NCBI GenBank assembly: GCA_036338435.1
Contig: JAYZCG010000002.1
Location: forward strand, 8,622-72,621
Reading direction: 5' to 3'
DNA length: 64,000 bases
From: JAPYTY01 sp036338435
GTDB taxonomy: Bacteria > Acidobacteriota > UBA6911 > RPQK01 > JADFOI01
In this document: positions 43,004 through 51,913 of the stretch, piece after piece
How the letters are laid out: every line of letters begins with the position of its first letter
How positions within the stretch are numbered: position 1 is the first letter of the stretch
Made by a program: the position numbers and the translations under genes
The notes under the pieces: generated by a model
What the model saw: only the letters and a program-made list of their open reading frames with translations
Told to the model about the DNA's origin: nothing
Databases searched by the model: none

Positions 43004-45424
43004 TTAGTGGATTTCGGGACGATCCCCCTCTTTTATCTGAGGAGGTCTTTGCTCTTTAATAAACTGCCCGCCATCCTCTTTACGGATAGGACTTGTCAGT
43101 GCGATGTCCAGCACCTCATCCATGGCTTCTACCAACTCAATCTTAACATCCTTTAGAACGGACTTGGGAATATCTTTGAGATCTTTTTCGTTGTCCTTGG
43201 GCAGAATAACCGTCTTGATACCTCCTCGGTGAGCTGCCAAAACCTTTTCTTTGACACCCCCTATGGGTAATACCTTACCACGCAGCGTTACTTCCCCGGT
43301 CATGGCCACTTCTCCCCGCACTGGAATTTTACTCAGGGCAGAAGCTATCGTGGTTGCCATGGCGATTCCGGCGGAAGGTCCATCCTTTGGTATGGCCCCC
43401 TCAGGAACATGAACATGGAGATCCAACAGTTTGTGAAAATCTTTACCTAATCCAAAGGCTCGGCTTCGCGAACGCACAAAGGACAAAGCGGCTTTAGCTG
43501 ATTCCTGCATTACATCTCCAAGCTTACCAGTCAGCGTTAAATCCCCTTTTCCTTTCATGGTAGTAGCTTCTGTCAGAAGCACCTCGCCACCCACCTCAGT
43601 CCAAGCTAAACCAGTGGCTAACCCAACTTCATTGACACCTACCACCGAGGTTCTACGATACTTCCGAATCCCTAACAACTCCTGAACTTTCTTTTTTTCA
43701 ATAACCGCCTGCTTCAACTTAGTCTTGCTAGACTTAGCTCCTACCACCTGTCTGGCGACTTTGCGACAAACGTTCGCAATTTCTCTCTCCAAATTGCGCA
43801 CTCCGGACTCACGCGTATAGTTATTGACAATCTCCAGAAGGCCCTCATCACGAAACTTGATCTGCTTCGACTTGAGACCCTGCTGTTCAACCTGCTTTTT
43901 AACCAAATACTGCTTAGCAATATTAAGCTTTTCTAACTCCGTATAGCCGGACATGTGAATGATTTCCATCCGATCCTTGAGGGGACCCGGAATGGTATGC
44001 AACACGTTGGCAGTACAGATAAACATCACGTTAGACAGGTCAAATTCGGTATCCAGATAGTGATCTACGAACTTATTATTGTGCTCTGCATCAAGAACTT
44101 CCATAAGTGCTGACGAAGGATCCCCTCGAAAATCCATGCCCATTTTGTCAACTTCGTCCATTAGGAAGACAGGATTGCGGGTTTTGGCTCTTTTCATCAT
44201 CTGAATAATCTGCCCCGGAAGAGCACCGATATAAGTTCGTCGGTGACCTCGAATTTCCGCCTCATCTCGCACTCCGCCTAAAGAGAGCCTAACAAATTTA
44301 CGCCCTGTGGCGCGGGCAATTGATCGGCCTAAAGAAGTCTTGCCAACTCCGGGAGGTCCTGCGAAACAAAGGATCGAGCCTTGCTTTGTTTTGGAAGAAA
44401 GCTGCCGCACGGCCAAAAACTCTAAAACACGCTCTTTGACTTTTTCAAGGCCATAGTGATCTTCATCCAAAATAAGCTCAGCTTTTTGTAGATTTTTTAT
44501 CTCACGGCTACGCTTAGTCCAAGGCATAGAGATAAGCCAATCGATATAAGTGCGACTCACAGTCGTCTCGGCACTCATGGGAGGCATCTGTTCCAAACGA
44601 TTGATTTCACTCATTGCCTTTTCATGAGCATCCTCGGGCATCTTTGCGTCTTCCACTTTTGCTTTTAGCTCTGCAATTTCGTCCTTCTCCCCACGCCCCA
44701 GCTCGTTCTGAATAGCTTTCATCTTCTCGCCTAGATAGTACTCGCGCTGAGCCTTCTCCATTTGCCGACGTACTCTCCCCTGCAAAGATTTGTCCATCTT
44801 TACCTTTTCGATCTCAACCTCGATGAACTCACAGATACGATCCATTCGTTGCACCGGATCGACCACTTCAAGAAGTAACTGCTTATCCTCGACCTCTACT
44901 GGGAGATTTGCGGCAATGGTGTCTGCCAAACGCTCCGCGTCAGTACTTTGGGCTGCCTGAACAATAGTCTCATAATTAAGGTTCGGATTGAGTTTTGCAA
45001 ATTCCTCAAACAAGCTGTTAAGCCTCTTGGTCAGCAGACTCACTTTGGCCTTGGAAGCCTTGATCACTGGATCGAAGACTACTTCAGCCAAAAAGAAGTC
45101 GCCGCTACTCTCAACAGTAGTCGCTCTCGCTCGCCGCAGACCTTCGACAAGAACCTTGATGTTCCCATCCGGTAGCTTAAGGCTCTGCACAATCTTGGCA
45201 ACCGTTCCCACCTCGTAGATATCGTCGGGAGACGGATCGTCCTGGGAAGCATCCATCTGGGTTGCCAGGTAAATTTTCTTGTCCCCTTCCAACGCGCTCT
45301 CCAGAGCTAGAACAGAGGATTGGCGTCCTATAACAAAAGGCACCATCATGAAAGGAAACACCACGACATCCCTGATAGGTACCATGGGGTACGAATGACT
45401 CATTGTCTTGTTAATTTCATCCAT
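43004..45424 (-). CDS. lon: ATP-dependent protease Lon (LonA type)
   Basis: An 806-residue homohexameric protease of the cytoplasm. The N-terminal LAN domain (1-210), a coiled-coil region, AAA+ domain with GPPGVGKTSLGRSIARA near 352-368 and FLMDEVDKMG near 413-422, and the C-terminal proteolytic domain with the catalytic serine in PKDGPSAGIAM near 689-699 and a catalytic lysine about 43 residues later are all visible. It degrades misfolded and regulatory proteins. The family-consistent first ATG lacks a clear ribosome-binding site. Confidence 0.96.
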   Translation of the reverse strand: MDEINKTMSHSYPMVPIRDVVVFPFMMVPFVIGRQSSVLALESALEGDKKIYLATQMDASQDDPSPDDIYEVGTVAKIVQSLKLPDGNIKVLVEGLRRARATTVESSGDFFLAEVVFDPVIKASKAKVSLLTKRLNSLFEEFAKLNPNLNYETIVQAAQSTDAERLADTIAANLPVEVEDKQLLLEVVDPVQRMDRICEFIEVEIEKVKMDKSLQGRVRRQMEKAQREYYLGEKMKAIQNELGRGEKDEIAELKAKVEDAKMPEDAHEKAMSEINRLEQMPPMSAETTVSRTYIDWLISMPWTKRSREIKNLQKAELILDEDHYGLEKVKERVLEFLAVRQLSSKTKQGSILCFAGPPGVGKTSLGRSIARATGRKFVRLSLGGVRDEAEIRGHRRTYIGALPGQIIQMMKRAKTRNPVFLMDEVDKMGMDFRGDPSSALMEVLDAEHNNKFVDHYLDTEFDLSNVMFICTANVLHTIPGPLKDRMEIIHMSGYTELEKLNIAKQYLVKKQVEQQGLKSKQIKFRDEGLLEIVNNYTRESGVRNLEREIANVCRKVARQVVGAKSSKTKLKQAVIEKKKVQELLGIRKYRRTSVVGVNEVGLATGLAWTEVGGEVLLTEATTMKGKGDLTLTGKLGDVMQESAKAALSFVRSRSRAFGLGKDFHKLLDLHVHVPEGAIPKDGPSAGIAMATTIASALSKIPVRGEVAMTGEVTLRGKVLPIGGVKEKVLAAHRGGIKTVILPKDNEKDLKDIPKSVLKDVKIELVEAMDEVLDIALTSPIRKEDGGQFIKEQRPPQIKEGDRPEIH

Positions 45425-45580
45425 TACGTAATATCAGTCTTTGCTTTCGTAATTCTCTTTTTACAAATGCCTCCAGCACCAAAGGCGTCATCCTTGGCTT
45501 CACCGTTTACCATCCCGCACTGACGATTTACTCTTAAAGGGAGCCTCTAAAAACTATTGCCAGCTGGATTTGAGTGGTGC

Positions 45581-46825
45581 TTATCCGGCCTTCTCAAGAA
45601 GCTTGAAGACAACTTCCTTGTTCTCGACCATCTCACGACTCACTACGAACTCTTTCACCTTGGTTGTCGAAGGAAGTTCGTACATCACATCTAACATAAG
45701 ATCTTCTGTGATTAAGCGCAAGCCACGAGCACCGATTTTTCTCTCTAGAGCCATTTCAGCGATGGTTTCAAGGGCATCATCGGTAAATCGGAGTGAAACA
45801 CCCTCGAAATTAAACATCTCTGCATATTGTTTGACGAGAGAGTCGGTTGGTTTAGTAAGAATCTCTACAAGTGCATTTTTGTCGAGTTCATGGAGGTTAC
45901 ATAAGATCGGAAGTCGCCCAACAAACTCTGGAATCAATCCATATTTAATAAGATCTTCGGGTAGCACACGATCCAACAAATCGGATTCCTCTTTGGGACC
46001 CCACTGATGAACGCTTGAATCCGAGTGGAACCCTACACTGCTTCGCCCCACTCTCTTCCTGATCGTCTTGTCCAAACCCACAAAAGCTCCACCACAAATA
46101 AAAAGTATATTGGTAGTGTCCACCTGAACAAACTCCTGGTGGGGATGCTTTCGCCCCCCCTGGGGAGGCACGTTGGCCACAGTCCCTTCCATAATTTTCA
46201 GCAAAGCCTGCTGAACTCCTTCGCCTGAGACATCCCGGGTGATGGATGGGTTCTCGTCCTTCCGAGAGATCTTATCGATTTCGTCAATGTAAATAATCCC
46301 CTGCATGCAACGATCACGATCCCCTCCAGCAGCTTGCAAAAGCTTCAGCACAATATTCTCAACATCTTCACCAACATAGCCTGCTTCTGTCAGGGTGGTA
46401 GCATCAACTATGGCAAACGGAACCGAGAGCATTCGGGCTAGTGTTTGAGCCAGGAGTGTCTTACCGGTACCGGTCGGCCCGATAAGCAACACGTTACTCT
46501 TTGCCAGTTCAACATCCTGGTGACGCTGTTGCCCAATCTTAATTCGCTTGTAGTGATTGTACACAGCCACTGCCAGTTTCCTTTTGCACGTCTCCTGGCC
46601 AATCACATACTGATCTAAAAAGTCCTTGACCTCAATCGGCTTGGGCAATTTCTCACTGACAGAGGAATCTCCTGTTGTCACATCATCGGAGATGATTTCG
46701 TTGCAAACGTCCACGCACTGATCGCAGATAAAGACTGTCGGTCCTGCAATGAGCTTCCTAACATCATTCTGGCTCTTGTTGCAGAATGAACAGTGCAAAA
46801 CGTCCTCTGACCCTTTTCCGTTCAT
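45581..46825 (-). CDS. clpX: ATP-dependent Clp protease ATP-binding subunit ClpX
   Basis: A 414-residue AAA+ unfoldase. The N-terminal C4 zinc-binding domain has CSFCNKSQNDVRKL and CDQCVDVC (cysteines near 12, 15, 34, 37), Walker A is GPTGTGKT near 115-122, the pore loop GYVGED near 148-153, Walker B IIYIDEIDKI near 175-184, and the IGF-type loop for ClpP docking is around GGAFVGLDK. It is 89 bp downstream of clpP. Confidence 0.96.
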   Translation of the reverse strand: MNGKGSEDVLHCSFCNKSQNDVRKLIAGPTVFICDQCVDVCNEIISDDVTTGDSSVSEKLPKPIEVKDFLDQYVIGQETCKRKLAVAVYNHYKRIKIGQQRHQDVELAKSNVLLIGPTGTGKTLLAQTLARMLSVPFAIVDATTLTEAGYVGEDVENIVLKLLQAAGGDRDRCMQGIIYIDEIDKISRKDENPSITRDVSGEGVQQALLKIMEGTVANVPPQGGRKHPHQEFVQVDTTNILFICGGAFVGLDKTIRKRVGRSSVGFHSDSSVHQWGPKEESDLLDRVLPEDLIKYGLIPEFVGRLPILCNLHELDKNALVEILTKPTDSLVKQYAEMFNFEGVSLRFTDDALETIAEMALERKIGARGLRLITEDLMLDVMYELPSTTKVKEFVVSREMVENKEVVFKLLEKAG

Positions 46826-46833
46826 TTTGAATT

Positions 46834-46858
46834 AATGAGTCTTAGTCAATGAGTCTTA
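46834..46858. repeat. 11-bp direct repeat upstream of clpX
   Basis: AATGAGTCTTA occurs twice (46834-46844 and 46848-46858) with a three-base spacer, nine bases before the clpX start on the other strand. It could be an operator-like site or chance. Confidence 0.4.
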
Positions 46859-46914
46859 TTGAATAGTGAATCACAGTGACCAGGAGTCTAACTTATTGAA
46901 GCGCTCTCATACGT

Positions 46915-47529
46915 CTAGCCATCCGTCTTAGAATTCTCAACTGGTACATGCTTGTCGACGATCTTATCGATTATACCATACTCTACGGCCTGAGCCGGAT
47001 CCATGATGAAGTCGCGATCCAAATCCTGCTCGATCTTCTTTGCCTTCTGCCCAGTGTGCTTAGCCAAAATGGCGTTGGTCATCTCTCGCATTCTGAGAAT
47101 TTCCCTAGCATGAATATCTATATCGGTAGCTTGCCCTGAAAGCCCAGTCATCGAAGGCTGGTGAATCAAAATCCTGCTGTTAGGCAAAGCAAACCTCTTA
47201 CCGGACGTCCCAGCTGCGAGGAGCAATGCTCCCATTGAAGCAGCCTGTCCAATACAAATTGTCGTTACATCGTTTTTAACAAACTGCATAGTATCGTATA
47301 TGGCTAATCCGGCAGTGATTGAACCACCAGGCGAGTTAATATAAAGGGAAATGTCACGTCTTGGATCCTCTGCCATCAAAAACAATAGCTGGGCAATGAC
47401 TAGATTGGCCACATTGTCATCTACAGGGGTTCCCACGAAAATAATATTGTCCTTAAGCAACCGAGAGTAAATATCATAAGCCCTCTCCCCCCGGCTGGTC
47501 TGCTCAACGACCATTGGAATTAATGTCAC
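46915..47529 (-). CDS. clpP: ATP-dependent Clp protease proteolytic subunit ClpP
   Basis: A 204-residue serine protease forming the double heptameric ring that works with ClpX. The catalytic serine is in IGQAASMGALLLAAG near 93-107, the histidine in NSRILIHQPSMTG near 117-129, and the aspartate in MDPAQAVEYGIIDKI near 175-189. The start is GTG with a strong GAGGAG ribosome-binding site seven bases upstream. It follows tig by 108 bp. Confidence 0.96.
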   Translation of the reverse strand: MTLIPMVVEQTSRGERAYDIYSRLLKDNIIFVGTPVDDNVANLVIAQLLFLMAEDPRRDISLYINSPGGSITAGLAIYDTMQFVKNDVTTICIGQAASMGALLLAAGTSGKRFALPNSRILIHQPSMTGLSGQATDIDIHAREILRMREMTNAILAKHTGQKAKKIEQDLDRDFIMDPAQAVEYGIIDKIVDKHVPVENSKTDG

Positions 47530-47637
47530 TTTTTTACTCCTCTAGTTTAAATAAGCCGTGTCCAATCCGAATAAGCTTAGCAGGTCACGATTCAAAGTTA
47601 AAAATAAGACACCCCGTACTTTATCCTTCATGATCCA

Positions 47638-48939
47638 TTAGCTATCCGATATTTCGGCACTTTCCCGCAAAATTTCCATGGCCTTTTTTTGTGTCAACTG
47701 ATGTTTAAGACTATCCATCCGCCCTTCCTGCTGAAAATATTGTTTTACATTTTCTGTTGGCTGATCCATAGAGCTAGCCATCTGTTCCACCTCTTGCTCC
47801 AGCTCCTCTGAAGAAACCTCAATATTCTCACACTTGCCAATTTCACTGAGCATCATACCGACTTTAACCTGCTTTTCGGCATCCGGGCGGAAATCTGAAC
47901 GCACCTTCATCCAATCCACATTAGCTTTACTAGGATCCATACCCTGAGACGCCAGTTTGTAGGCTAGGTCTTTCAGCATTCCATCAATTTGATTTTCAAT
48001 TAATACCTCGGGAACTTCAAACTCGGTATTGGCCACCAGCTTCTCCTGCAATTTGTTTCCAAGGTCAATTTCTCGATCTCTTTCTCGTTGAGACTGTAAA
48101 CGCTCTTTGATCCCCTCTCGTAATTCCTTTACCGTGTCATATTCACCTAGATCCTTTGCAAATTCATCATTGATCTCAGGCAATTCCTTTTGTTTTATTT
48201 CATTCACCTTGACGGTAAAACGTAGCTTGTGCCCAGCCAGCTTCTTTTCTGGGTACTCAGGATCATATTGGACTTCAAACGTTTTCTCCTCACCCACACT
48301 AGCTCCCATCAAAGCACTGTTAAAAGCCTCATGGGTGTGCTCATCCCCTATCTGAACTACTACACCTTCTTCTTGAAAGGGCTCACGGACATCCTCTAGC
48401 TTCTCTTCCTCTAGGTACTCACCATGAAGATCAATGACCACATGGTCGCCCTCCTGAATCGGTTGATCATTCACTGTAATTAACCGAGAGTGTGCTTCAC
48501 TCAATTTATCCAGCTCCTCATCTACATCCTCAGAGGTAAGAGGCTGGGATTCAACTGTTACCTTCAAACCACGATACTTGGGAAGATCGATTTCTGGCTG
48601 AATCTCAAAATGCGCTTCGTAAACCAGGGGCCCTTCCTCTTCAAAGTTAAGATGCTCCAGGCTCGGTTCGCTAATGGGTTTCACTCCCTTTTCCTGGATG
48701 GCCTTCTCGTAAGATTTGGGAATGAGTCTTTGAAGAGCATCGTCACGGATACCTTTTTGGAAATGCTTCTTTATGAGTTCAACCGGAGCTTTGCCAGGAC
48801 GGAAACCCGGGAGACGGGCTTTCACCTTATACTGCTTAGCAACCTGATCTATTTCTTCTAAAGCAATATCCGCGGAAACTTCCACCTTGAGACACTTCTT
48901 GACGGTGGTTATATCTTCTAACTCAACCTTAATCTTCAT
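47638..48939 (-). CDS. tig: trigger factor (ribosome-associated chaperone, prolyl isomerase)
   Basis: 433 residues from the ATG at 48939 (MKIKVELEDITTVKKCLKVEV); the open frame begins 12 codons earlier at a TTG. The N-terminal ribosome-binding domain carries the LPGFRPGKAPVELIKKHF signature near 43-60, the middle FKBP-type isomerase domain lies about 150-235 (VVIDLHGEYLEEEKLE..), and a long helical C-terminal substrate cradle follows. It is the first gene of the tig-clpP-clpX-lon quality-control block. Confidence 0.94.
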   Translation of the reverse strand: MKIKVELEDITTVKKCLKVEVSADIALEEIDQVAKQYKVKARLPGFRPGKAPVELIKKHFQKGIRDDALQRLIPKSYEKAIQEKGVKPISEPSLEHLNFEEEGPLVYEAHFEIQPEIDLPKYRGLKVTVESQPLTSEDVDEELDKLSEAHSRLITVNDQPIQEGDHVVIDLHGEYLEEEKLEDVREPFQEEGVVVQIGDEHTHEAFNSALMGASVGEEKTFEVQYDPEYPEKKLAGHKLRFTVKVNEIKQKELPEINDEFAKDLGEYDTVKELREGIKERLQSQRERDREIDLGNKLQEKLVANTEFEVPEVLIENQIDGMLKDLAYKLASQGMDPSKANVDWMKVRSDFRPDAEKQVKVGMMLSEIGKCENIEVSSEELEQEVEQMASSMDQPTENVKQYFQQEGRMDSLKHQLTQKKAMEILRESAEISDS

Positions 48940-49026
48940 AATATCAAGTTGCTCATTGTACCAAATAGATAGCAAAAATAAGGCAAGTAGGAGCTAAAAC
49001 CCGATACTGTCTTCAATTATCCTTGA

Positions 49027-49056
49027 TTGACAGACAATAGTATCCCTCAATAGAAT
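49027..49056 (+). promoter_or_regulatory. promoter of tRNA-Lys
   Basis: Consensus TTGACA (49027-49032), an 18-bp spacer, and TAGAAT (49051-49056). The start would lie about 15 bases before the tRNA 5' end. Confidence 0.75.
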
Positions 49057-49077
49057 CCTCATGCTATCACCGTATGT

Positions 49078-49153
<76 letters not shown>

Positions 49154-49197
49154 ATCTAAGTTGTGCAAATTTAGTGTTGTCCGACTTGGGAGATCTA

Positions 49198-50154
49198 ATG
49201 GCAAGACAGAGACGCATTTTATTTTTGGTATTTGGTGTCGTCGTTTTTGTGGGAATAAGCACTATATTCCTGTTTAGATCCAATGCATTTCGCCTGACTT
49301 TAGATGATCTCCGATCCAAATATGCGACAACGGGAAGTCAGTACGTGGACATTGAAGACCTATCTATCCACATGCGTGATGAGGGGTCGGGATCGGCCGT
49401 ACTACTCCTTCATGGTTCTTTGGGCAGCCTGCGCACCTGGGATGCCATGGTCAACAAACTCAGCGATCGATTCCGCTTCATTCGCCTAGATCTACCAGGC
49501 TATGGTCTATCCAGCACGGCTGTTCCCAACAATGAGATGGAGAATGTAACCCTTACTAGCATTATCCGCGAACTTCTTGCTCGCCTTAATGTAAATAAAC
49601 TCAGCATTGTTGGCACCTCTTTCGGGGGTAGCGTTGGCTTTTGGCTAGCCTCAGAATATCCTGAAATTGTAGATCACCTCATCCTCATTAACACCCCATC
49701 TGAACCAGTCTCTATTCCGCGCTCGGAACGACCCCTTCCAGTCAGATTGCAGATGTTGCTTTGTGACGACCTTCTTGAAATGCGAACAGTTGCTTTCTGG
49801 AGAGCTTACTACAGCTATTTGTGGGGAGATCCAGGCCGCATTGAGCAGTCTCTAATTAACAAGAAATATGACATGAGTCGCCGCGTAGAAAGCTATCTGC
49901 CGCGACACCTTGTCCCACGCAATCCCAATCCACAGGAAACCCTCAACATACTCGGCATGGTCCGAGCCCCCACCCTCATCATCTGGGGCATGCAAGACCC
50001 AGTCCTTCCTCCATCGAAATTATCCCGTCTGGAGCAAGGGCTGAAAAACACATCAAAGGTCACAGTCAAGCTACCAACGGTTGGCCATTACCCAATGTCG
50101 GAGGTTCCTCATCAAGTTACCCAGGTGGTGGAAAACTTCCTGTTGGGTTCGTGA
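49198..50154 (+). CDS. alpha/beta hydrolase, membrane-anchored
   Basis: 318 residues from the ATG at 49198, which has GGGAG five bases upstream (a GTG eight codons earlier is less likely). An N-terminal transmembrane segment (about 7-26) precedes an alpha/beta-hydrolase fold: oxyanion HGSLGSLRTW near 72-81, nucleophile elbow GTSFGG with Ser141, a lid region, IIWGMQDPVLP with the acid near 260-270, and GHYPMSE with the histidine near 295-301. The substrate is unknown; the broad family includes esterases, lipases and haloalkane dehalogenases. It lies 44 bp after tRNA-Lys and 13 bp from a convergent gene. Confidence 0.82.
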   Translation: MARQRRILFLVFGVVVFVGISTIFLFRSNAFRLTLDDLRSKYATTGSQYVDIEDLSIHMRDEGSGSAVLLLHGSLGSLRTWDAMVNKLSDRFRFIRLDLPGYGLSSTAVPNNEMENVTLTSIIRELLARLNVNKLSIVGTSFGGSVGFWLASEYPEIVDHLILINTPSEPVSIPRSERPLPVRLQMLLCDDLLEMRTVAFWRAYYSYLWGDPGRIEQSLINKKYDMSRRVESYLPRHLVPRNPNPQETLNILGMVRAPTLIIWGMQDPVLPPSKLSRLEQGLKNTSKVTVKLPTVGHYPMSEVPHQVTQVVENFLLGS

Positions 50155-50167
50155 ACTCCAAGGCAAC

Positions 50168-51355
50168 TTATTCCTGTCCGATAATGCCGCGTAGTACAGT
50201 ATTGACCGTCTTGCCATCATCCCATTTCTGATCCACAATACGTCTTCCAATACGGAAGATGACTACGTCTTGCGATGGGATAAAATAAAGTCGTCCATTG
50301 CCACTTGCCTCCATAAAATAAACGTCAGAAACATCAAATGGACCGGTGATCTCTCGATAAAGTCCACGGACGGCACTATGAAGACGTTTGCCGCTGAAAG
50401 GATTTCCAATCCAAACATTAAATCCGTAATTTGGATTTTGAGGCGCTGGCCTCAGCATTTCATCAATCCATTCCTTAGAAACAATCTGGTGATTTCCTAT
50501 TTTCCCATGACCGTTCAATAGTGTTCCTATGCGAATCCAACTAGGTGCGGTTGCGAGAAAGCAACAAATAGTACGTGCCGCACCACCCTCATGATCGAAA
50601 ACAACACGAGCACTGCCATTCCCCAAAGGTCTCCAAAGATAGTCGGAAAGAATATCTACGTACTCTCTTCCCGTACTCCTTACCAATACAAAATACAGGG
50701 CCTGACTGTTAACGTGATTGAATTCGAACAGTGTGCCTGGCGCAAAATCAAGTGGGAATGAAAAGGTTAGCTTTCTAAGATCCCGGCCGATGAAAAAATC
50801 AAGGACAGCATTGTGGGGCAGACTGGAGTAATCTAGACGTTTGAGACCACTTTCATTGTTGAGTAATTCACGGATAGTGATTTCTTGACGGCCATCATGT
50901 TGCCACTCGGGAAGATATCTAGATGCCGGCGTATCAATACTTTGGATGTCCCCATTGTCAATGGCGTAACCAAAAATCAGGGCCAGCAACCCTTTGTGCA
51001 TCGAATAAGAATCCAAAAGTGTTTCTGGGCCGATACCCTCCGCATAATAACTGAACTGAAGACGTTCCCTGTGTGAAACTAGAAATACTAGAGATTCAGT
51101 TTCCACAGAAAAAGTTTCGAGCTCTTGCAGAGCCTGAGCTGACAAGGTTCTTTTACTAGACGAGGCAAGCTGGATAGGATGCGGAGGGGGCATTTGAAGA
51201 ACATGATGGGATACATATTTGTCCACATCCACAGCCCTGTTGGGGTCAACCATATCCCAAGCCAACCAGTTACGCCAGTAAGCCCAATCCAAAGTAAAGT
51301 AGGTCATGGCCACCACAACCACTAAAGTCGAAACAATGGTGAATAGTCGCCTCAT
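50168..51355 (-). CDS. beta-lactamase-fold serine hydrolase, membrane-anchored or exported
   Basis: A 395-residue protein of the class C beta-lactamase/esterase family. An N-terminal hydrophobic segment (about 5-24) anchors or exports it. The nucleophile motif S-x-x-K is SMHK at 118-121; the second motif position shows FEFNHVNS near 217, where homologues have Y-x-N, so the tyrosine is not obvious. Motif three may be HSAVRG. It is more likely an esterase or D-peptidase than a true beta-lactamase. The start codon lacks a clear ribosome-binding site. Confidence 0.72.
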   Translation of the reverse strand: MRRLFTIVSTLVVVVAMTYFTLDWAYWRNWLAWDMVDPNRAVDVDKYVSHHVLQMPPPHPIQLASSSKRTLSAQALQELETFSVETESLVFLVSHRERLQFSYYAEGIGPETLLDSYSMHKGLLALIFGYAIDNGDIQSIDTPASRYLPEWQHDGRQEITIRELLNNESGLKRLDYSSLPHNAVLDFFIGRDLRKLTFSFPLDFAPGTLFEFNHVNSQALYFVLVRSTGREYVDILSDYLWRPLGNGSARVVFDHEGGAARTICCFLATAPSWIRIGTLLNGHGKIGNHQIVSKEWIDEMLRPAPQNPNYGFNVWIGNPFSGKRLHSAVRGLYREITGPFDVSDVYFMEASGNGRLYFIPSQDVVIFRIGRRIVDQKWDDGKTVNTVLRGIIGQE

Positions 51356-51519
51356 TACAAAGCATCATCCCTAGAGGCCTTCTCTATCGGACATTTGATT
51401 GGACAAGCGAACAGGTTCAGAGAAATAGCATTCAAACGAGAATAATTCTGGAGGGCATTGCATATTAGGATACCTGATGATTTCATACCTAAACATATCA
51501 TAATTAAGGAGGTGACAGG

Positions 51520-51861
51520 ATGATTGTAACGACCACGTCTCTGCTCAAAGAGTTGAACCCTGTTAATAGTGAAATAAGTGTTGCCATTCCCTTAAACTTT
51601 AGTCATTACCAGTCGGGAATCGTAAAATTTGAGCCACGACGCGCAAATGAGGACAAGTGGATCACCCACGAGAATGCTGAGGTGGTGAGCTATGTCCTGA
51701 AAGGAAAGGGGCGTTTCCGTTTACAAAAAAAAGACCATCACGTGACCCCTGGCACGATTTGTCACGTCCCTGTGAATACCTCTCATGACTTTGTAGCCGA
51801 TGGAGAGCCCTTGGTCATGTTTTACATTAATATTACAGTTACACCTGACAACATAGTCTGA
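51520..51861 (+). CDS. small cupin-domain protein
   Basis: A 113-residue single cupin barrel. Motif 1 includes KWITHENAEVVSYVLKGKGRF (about 46-66) and motif 2 PGTICHVPVNTSHDF (about 82-96), leaving two histidines and a glutamate as possible metal ligands. The start has an extended AAGGAGGTGA ribosome-binding site, the best in the window. Function is not assignable: such proteins include isomerases, dioxygenases and small-molecule sensors. It stands alone between two minus-strand genes. Confidence 0.75.
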   Translation: MIVTTTSLLKELNPVNSEISVAIPLNFSHYQSGIVKFEPRRANEDKWITHENAEVVSYVLKGKGRFRLQKKDHHVTPGTICHVPVNTSHDFVADGEPLVMFYINITVTPDNIV

Positions 51862-51913
51862 GAGTCAGTTAAGAATTAATTTGGACGACCTCACGAAAGA
51901 ATTAAGGTCGCTT

